This document shows positions 60,297 to 64,000 of a stretch of 64,000 nucleotides of DNA, piece by piece. Position 1 is the stretch's first letter. Each line of letters starts with the position of its first letter. The notes below the pieces were generated by a model, which did not search any database, was not told the origin of the DNA, and was given only the letters and a program-made list of their open reading frames with translations. The DNA is from Plecoglossus altivelis (Eukaryota; Chordata; Actinopteri; Osmeriformes; Plecoglossidae). The translations under genes were made by a program, and so were the position numbers. Where the stretch lies: NCBI GenBank assembly GCA_036571765.1, contig BROE01000024.1:9902426-9966425 (forward strand). The letters run 5' to 3'.

Positions 60297-63064
60297 ATCT
60301 GAGTGTGTTTGACACCCCCAGCTCCCTCCCACAGACATTGATTTAGTGTTCCAGTCAGAGTGAGGAACAAAAGATGAGTGACAGCCCCTGTGTGTTTTTG
60401 GGCAGGCGGGGCAGGAGGCAGCCCTGGTTACCTTGGTGACGGGGTCCAGGGGGCAGCTCTGGGCGTGGCCGTAGCAGATGCACAGCCCGCCCACAGAGAT
60501 GTCCTTGATGGAGTAGTAGTACTGCAGACACACACGCAGCCCAAACACACACGTTAGGACTCATTCTGCACAGGTGGACATATCTTGAAATTCAGACGAC
60601 CTTGGTCAGATACTGTCCCTGGCTGTGCCCGTGTGCGTACCCGGCGTGTGACGATGGGGTCCAGCTCTTTAGGGTCCCGGTGACTGAGGGTCATGAGGTC
60701 AGCATTCAGCGTGCGTATCCTCTGGAGGCGGAGCCTGATGTAGCGGGCGGAGGTGAAGTCCAGCAGCTTAGGAGTGAGGTCATCAGCACTGGGGCGGCCG
60801 TTTATCAGGGAGGTGTGGATCTGGAAGAGGAGAGGAGAGTGGGAGGAGGAGGGGGAGGTGGGGGAGAAGGAGGAGGAGAGTGGGAGGAGGAGGGTGGGAG
60901 AAGGAGGAGGAGAATGGAAGGAGGAGGGCGGGAGGAGGAGGAAGGGAAGGTGGGGGAGAACGAGGAGGAAAGTGGGGAGGAGGATGAGGAAAGTGGGAGG
61001 AGGTGGAGAGTGGGGAGAAGGAGGAGAGTGGAAGGAGGAGGGCGGGAGGAGGAGGAGGTAGGGAAGGTGGGGGAGAAGGAGGAGAGTCAGGAGGAGGAGG
61101 AGAGTGGAAGGAGGAGGAGAGGAACGAGTAGAAAAGGACAGAAAGCGGAAGCGAGGAAAAGGGGAGCAGAGTAAAGAAGTTAGAAATCAGACGACCAGTT
61201 ATAATACAGTAAAATATCATTCTTAATACATAATCATAATGATGACCTCAGCAGTACCCTGCTGCCCACTGTCTCCATGGCGACCTACCTCTCCATGCTC
61301 CAGGGGTACCAGGCGGGAGTAGTAGGATGTACAGATGACCTCATCGTCGCTCTTGTAGGTGGGCGAACCCAGGCGTGGCGTGACGTTGTAGTGAGTTAGA
61401 CACTCGGTGTCGCTGATGGCATAGTACTGCCAGGGGGTGAACTCTACGCCATCTAGAGAACGTTCCAGAATCCAGTTACCAGGACGGGGCGAGTTGGCTG
61501 CCTTGATGATCACATAGGCTACCTGGAAGATCTGGAGACACGCACACAGAGAAGCTGAAATACACACACACACATTAACACGCCAGACGCTTTATGATGT
61601 GACTGTCCAAAGCGGAGACAATGTGTGCCGGAGCAAGGCTAGCTGATAGGGAAGAGAGATCTGTGTGGTACTGTGGAGCTACAAGGTCTCATTCTAATCA
61701 GGTTTAGCTCACTGTGACCCTCAAAGAAACACACACAGGCACACCAACACACACACGTGGCTCTGTTAATGTATGAACGTAATAACTGTCACATGACATT
61801 TGGTCAAAAAAGTACAAGGCCTTCTGGACTGTGACCCCCCCTCCCCCCACTACACACACACACACACACTCTCCCTCTCCTCTCTGCAGGGGGGAGGCCT
61901 AGCCTAGCTGAGCCAGATACTTTGTAAATCCTGTTTCTACAAACACACCAAACAAACCCCCTTTCATCCAGCGCTGCCACCCCCCCCCCCCATCTCCCTC
62001 TAACCCCTCAGCCACCAGTACTCTCCCTCCCTCACCCAATCCCGACCCAGTAACCAACAGAATCCTGGCTTGGCCACTCTCCTGCTGGAGAACTGCTGCT
62101 TAACATTCACACAGTAGATCCCCAGGGATCAACAGACCAAGTCACTCTCCCCAGGACCCACGGACAGAGGGGACAGAGGGAAAGTACGTTATGGAAAATA
62201 ATTACAAGGATCTTGAATTGTGTGTGTATGTGAGAGAAAATTAGATATAAAGAGTGAGAACTATTTGGATTCTTGTTTACCTGCAGCCTAGCTACAGCAG
62301 AGAGGAAACACTTTTATCCTCACAGAGCTAAAGATCTATCCTCTCTTGTCCTTTTCCTCCACATCTCCCTAGGACAGTTGATGAGGGAGGTTGCGGGTAG
62401 AGAGAGAAGTCAGATTAAAGCTAACAGAGATATCAGAGAGAGAGCAGAGTGGTTTCCCAGCTCCAGGCCCCGAGCCACTGGTTAACTTTCATCCAGTTAT
62501 GGTGTAATTACAGGTGCTCCAGTTGCTAGGGGACAGGAAACAACTACTTTGTTGTAGGTCCTTGAGTACACCTTTATCAAGTGCTGAAGGAGGGAAAAGA
62601 GAATAGACCAAACAAAACTATATCAGAGTGCTAGAGAGGGTACAATTTCTGAGGAAATTGAGAGGTGTGCTTGATATAGCCTTGTGGAACTATTGTATAA
62701 ACTTCTATCAAATGTTGAAACATGACCAACAGAGAGCAGAAAAAGACAGACCAGAGAGCCCAGAGAGCCCAAATGAACCTATATGAGGCAGTTCTACCTC
62801 CCTCACCCCCCACTTCCACAGTCTCTTCAGCCCATTATCAGAACCTTCCTAACCAAACAGGACACAGCAACACCATTTGGCTCTCCTCTGGGCCCAGGAA
62901 GCAAGCATCTTCTCTCTCCCTTTCTTCTTCTCTTCTTCTCTCTCTCTCTACCCCACACACACACAATGCCCCCCCCCCTCTCTCTCTATTCTCTCTCTTC
63001 TCTCTCACTTTCTCCTCCTTCTCTCTTTTCTCGCCTCTCTCTCTCGCCTCTTTCGTTTTCTCGG

Positions 63065-63101
<37 letters not shown>

Positions 63102-63861
63102 CACCACAATACACACCACACACACAACACACAACATACATAGCTTTGCTGTCAAACAGCCCTCGTCCTTACTACTGTGTTGGCTGGACACTTGTCCTTC
63201 ACCGAGATCTCAGCACCTCAACCCCTCTCTTAATCATATCACACCCCACACACACACAACACACAACACAACACACAAACACACAATGCCTCTTTGTTGT
63301 GCTCTCTTCCTTTCACCATTCGTGTTGTTCTGCATACACGTCTTCTGGCCGCCACCTTATCTTCCTCTTACAAGTCTCCTTACTGCCTCTAGTCCATCTA
63401 TTCTTTGTGTTGCTCCTCTCCTTCCTCATGAGGAAAAAGGCTGATCATTTCTGTTGCCCTGCAACAAATAGACAGACAAAGCTACAACACTGCATACCTA
63501 GTTTTTTTCAATGTTCAAGTGGTCAGGGCCAACAGAGCGAGATCCAAGTGTGTGATTGTGCCTATGCATGTGTGTGGCTTAGCTGTCTCAGGCCGGTTTG
63601 GACCAGTTCTCCCTTACTGCATTTGTACCAGACATTTTGAGGGCTGGAATAAACTGTGTGTGCGTGCGGTGTGTGTGTGTGGTGTGTGGTGTGTGTGGTG
63701 TGTGTGTGTGAGAGAGAGTGAGAGAGAGAGAGAGAAAGAGACTCCTACCTGTCTCAGGTCCAGAGTGATCGTAACCCAGTGGAACTGTCGTCCGTTCTTG
63801 ATGCTGGGGCTCTGCCACCATTTGTTGGTTCCATCGATGGCGTTGGTGATTGGATGTTGCT
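42605..63861 (-). CDS. LAMA1: Laminin subunit alpha-1, 60 coding exons, 5' end outside window
   Basis: Secreted basement-membrane glycoprotein, the alpha chain of laminin-111, which binds integrins, dystroglycan and heparan sulphate through its C-terminal LG domains. The visible part codes for about 3010 residues plus stop (human total about 3075). The signal peptide and the first part of LN are beyond 64000. The first visible exon begins in phase 1. Phases agree across all 59 junctions, and no frameshift or premature stop was found. Domain order is LN, LE, L4, LE, L4, LE, coiled coil, LG1-5; exon coordinates are in the block entries. It is LAMA1 rather than LAMA2 because of SVSEKAVSHADFLSVLSKIE, the IKVAV site before ADRDC, and the LG5 end SFRGC...GVTPHSCP. 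Confidence 0.97.
44701..47806 (-). other. LAMA1: LG1-LG3 domains and LG3-LG4 linker of LAMA1 (exons 42-53)
   Basis: Exons: 47663-47806, 47415-47548, 47171-47318, 46933-47057 (LG1); 46692-46842, 46422-46566, 46190-46331, 45981-46095 (LG2); 45563-45730, 45298-45449, 45003-45188, 44701-44884 (LG3 and linker). The block opens with IKVAVQADRDC. LG1-3 forms the integrin-binding head in laminins. Exon 53 ends in a Pro/Glu-rich linker, EPEPTPAPALPPPPPPT. Confidence 0.95.
47904..50988 (-). other. LAMA1: Coiled-coil region of LAMA1 (domains I/II, exons 31-41)
   Basis: Exons: 50846-50988, 50653-50751, 50380-50491, 50136-50292, 49841-50051, 49552-49668, 49161-49324, 48912-49050, 48656-48758, 48186-48485, 47904-48058. 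Leu/Ala/Gln/Glu-rich heptads with many NxS/T sequons form the long arm that pairs with beta and gamma chains. It begins CADQCTGVLLDDLEEVE, the usual start of the coil, and ends ARKQAAS. Confidence 0.94.
49672..49731. repeat. LAMA1: (CA)30 directly upstream of LAMA1 exon 36
   Basis: In the sense strand the intron ends (TG)n-TGTGAAG|GACCTC. No pyrimidine tract separates the repeat from the AG. Confidence 0.97.
51075..53596 (-). other. LAMA1: Second L4 domain and following LE modules of LAMA1 (exons 22-30)
   Basis: Exons: 53453-53596, 52945-53124, 52642-52827, 52330-52457, 52066-52186, 51824-51964, 51570-51688, 51386-51475, 51075-51268. The globular L4 core reads YYWRLPSQYQGN, YGGRLSYSVAFYAEDG and KIEYVIIKASYGTGMQQS. 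Cysteine-rich LE modules resume at CECPAGYAGLSCQ and end GDTCV. Confidence 0.94.
53702..56674 (-). other. LAMA1: Middle LE array of LAMA1 (exons 13-21)
   Basis: Exons: 56563-56674, 56318-56428, 55491-55618, 55256-55342, 54952-55163, 54572-54678, 54297-54477, 54061-54197, 53702-53935. Repeated eight-cysteine laminin EGF-like modules make up the rod. Markers are GFYRVDGILFGGNCLPCEC, CDSVTGACLKC and CAMGHRDYPQC. Confidence 0.94.
55931..56245. repeat. LAMA1: 43-bp minisatellite in LAMA1 intron 14, about seven copies
   Basis: Units ggtctactctccaaccctgc plus 23 bp start at 55931, 55974, 56017, 56060, 56103, 56147, 56190 and a partial copy near 56233. It ends about 75 bp upstream of the exon 14 donor side. 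Confidence 0.95.
57010..57150. repeat. LAMA1: (CA)-plus-CCATGTAG minisatellite in LAMA1 intron 11
   Basis: About six units of accatgtagacacacacaca type, 22-27 bp each, immediately upstream of the exon 12 acceptor. Confidence 0.88.
57540..57785. repeat. LAMA1: (GA)n purine tract in LAMA1 intron 10
   Basis: About 245 bp of nearly pure purine, ending in a perfect (GA)n run that touches the donor side of exon 10. Confidence 0.93.
57990..58283. repeat. LAMA1: TGTTTTTCTGTGAGTG minisatellite in LAMA1 intron 9
   Basis: About eight units of 22-28 bp (tgctgtttttctgtgagtgt type) plus a (GTGA)n run at 58080-58108, ending at the exon 9 donor. Confidence 0.88.
58284..59859 (-). other. LAMA1: First LE modules of LAMA1 (exons 5-9)
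   Basis: Exons: 59742-59859, 59521-59699, 58982-59087, 58604-58761, 58284-58424. The array begins QCECEHNTCGESCNECCPGY and continues through GGGVCISCTQNTTGVNCETC and CKEGFAGQRCDRCAFGYRDF to GCTECFCFGVSGVC. Confidence 0.94.
59285..59510. repeat. LAMA1: Purine tract (GGGAGAGG type) in LAMA1 intron 6
   Basis: Near-pure purine of about 220 bp just upstream of the exon 6 donor side, with irregular gaggga units. Confidence 0.85.
60830..61150. repeat. LAMA1: GGAGGAGAGTGG-type purine minisatellite in LAMA1 intron 2
   Basis: About 300 bp of gaggaggaga/gtgggaggag units adjoining the acceptor side of the 60641-60820 exon (on the sense strand a long pyrimidine tract). Confidence 0.9.
61532..63748 (-). 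other. LAMA1: LAMA1 intron between the first two visible exons
   Basis: 2.2 kb with no exon found. It contains (CA)n (61850-61870) and a (TC)n/(CA)n region at 62925-63125. The 240- and 285-codon plus-strand frames at 62722-63640 are products of these repeats. Confidence 0.75.
62925..63125. repeat. (TC)n pyrimidine tract with (CA)n flank
   Basis: About 200 bp of TC/CTTTCT units followed by CACACAACA repeats. Confidence 0.9.
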
Positions 63862-64000
63862 CTGTGATGGAGAGGACAGATGTGGTTAGAGACGGGTGAG
63901 TGATGCTTCGCAGCTGAAGGCTGTTAGCCCTCCAAGCCTGCAGCCACAGACAGATAGACAGGTATGTCAGTGTTATGCTGCTGACTCATCTGTCTGAGAA

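Larger units (their letters stand above)
60432..63861 (-). other. LAMA1: LN domain (partial) of LAMA1 (first four visible exons)
   Basis: Exons: 63749-63861, 61289-61531, 60641-60820, 60432-60521. Sequence includes HPITNAIDGTNKWWQSPSIK, VAYVIIKAANSPRPGNWILE, YYSRLVPLEHGE and YYYSIKDISVGGLCICYGHA, the conserved polymerisation domain. Its first part and the signal peptide are beyond the right edge. Confidence 0.95.

Noticed and set aside
62722..63640. Plus-strand frames of 240 and 285 codons
   Set aside because: Cross (TC)n and (CA)n repeats inside a LAMA1 intron and lack any recognisable domain.
1..64000. CRISPR array, prokaryotic defence or phage system
   Set aside because: All supported genes are spliced vertebrate genes. 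The tandem repeats are micro- and minisatellites without spacer structure or associated genes.

Overview
The window is vertebrate nuclear DNA, most likely from a ray-finned fish. It carries four intron-containing animal genes, GT-AG introns of about 0.1-5 kb, very abundant (CA)n, (GA)n and (TCTG)n microsatellites, and a degraded tRNA-derived SINE with a tail typical of teleost SINEs. I could not place it to genus. Bases 7981-8224 are an assembly gap, and there is a single N at 8608.

Layout from left to right. At 690-846 (-) lies the probable signal-peptide exon of a gene I do not recognise, continuing off the left edge. TMEM200C (-) is at 3198-4912. L3MBTL4 (-), an MBT-repeat chromatin reader, has 18 coding exons at 9470-23361. 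ARHGAP28 (+), a Rho GTPase-activating protein, has 15 coding exons at 29159-40847. LAMA1 (-), laminin subunit alpha-1, has 60 coding exons at 42605-63861; its first exons, with the signal peptide and start of the LN domain, lie beyond the right edge. L3MBTL4 and ARHGAP28 are divergent, with about 3.3 kb between their 5' ends. ARHGAP28 and LAMA1 are convergent, with 1.76 kb between stop codons.

From memory of the human map, this order matches 18p11.31 (TMEM200C, L3MBTL4, ARHGAP28, LAMA1) and is the sister of the 6q22-q23 block (TMEM200A, L3MBTL3, ARHGAP18, LAMA2). It therefore looks like one copy of an ancient duplicated four-gene block. The genes do not form a pathway: they act respectively in membranes, in chromatin, in RhoA signalling and in the basement membrane.

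Exon boundaries were set by hand from GT/AG sites, codon phase and protein family similarity. Junction phases agree throughout all four genes. Single boundaries may be off by a base or by a nearby alternative site. I saw no prokaryotic-type system, CRISPR array or intact transposon. The most unusual features are tandem repeats in L3MBTL4 introns that copy an exon's last bases together with its splice donor, several splice acceptors preceded by (TG)n or (TCTG)n instead of a normal pyrimidine tract, an 18-bp coding repeat in ARHGAP28, and the unidentified signal-peptide exon.
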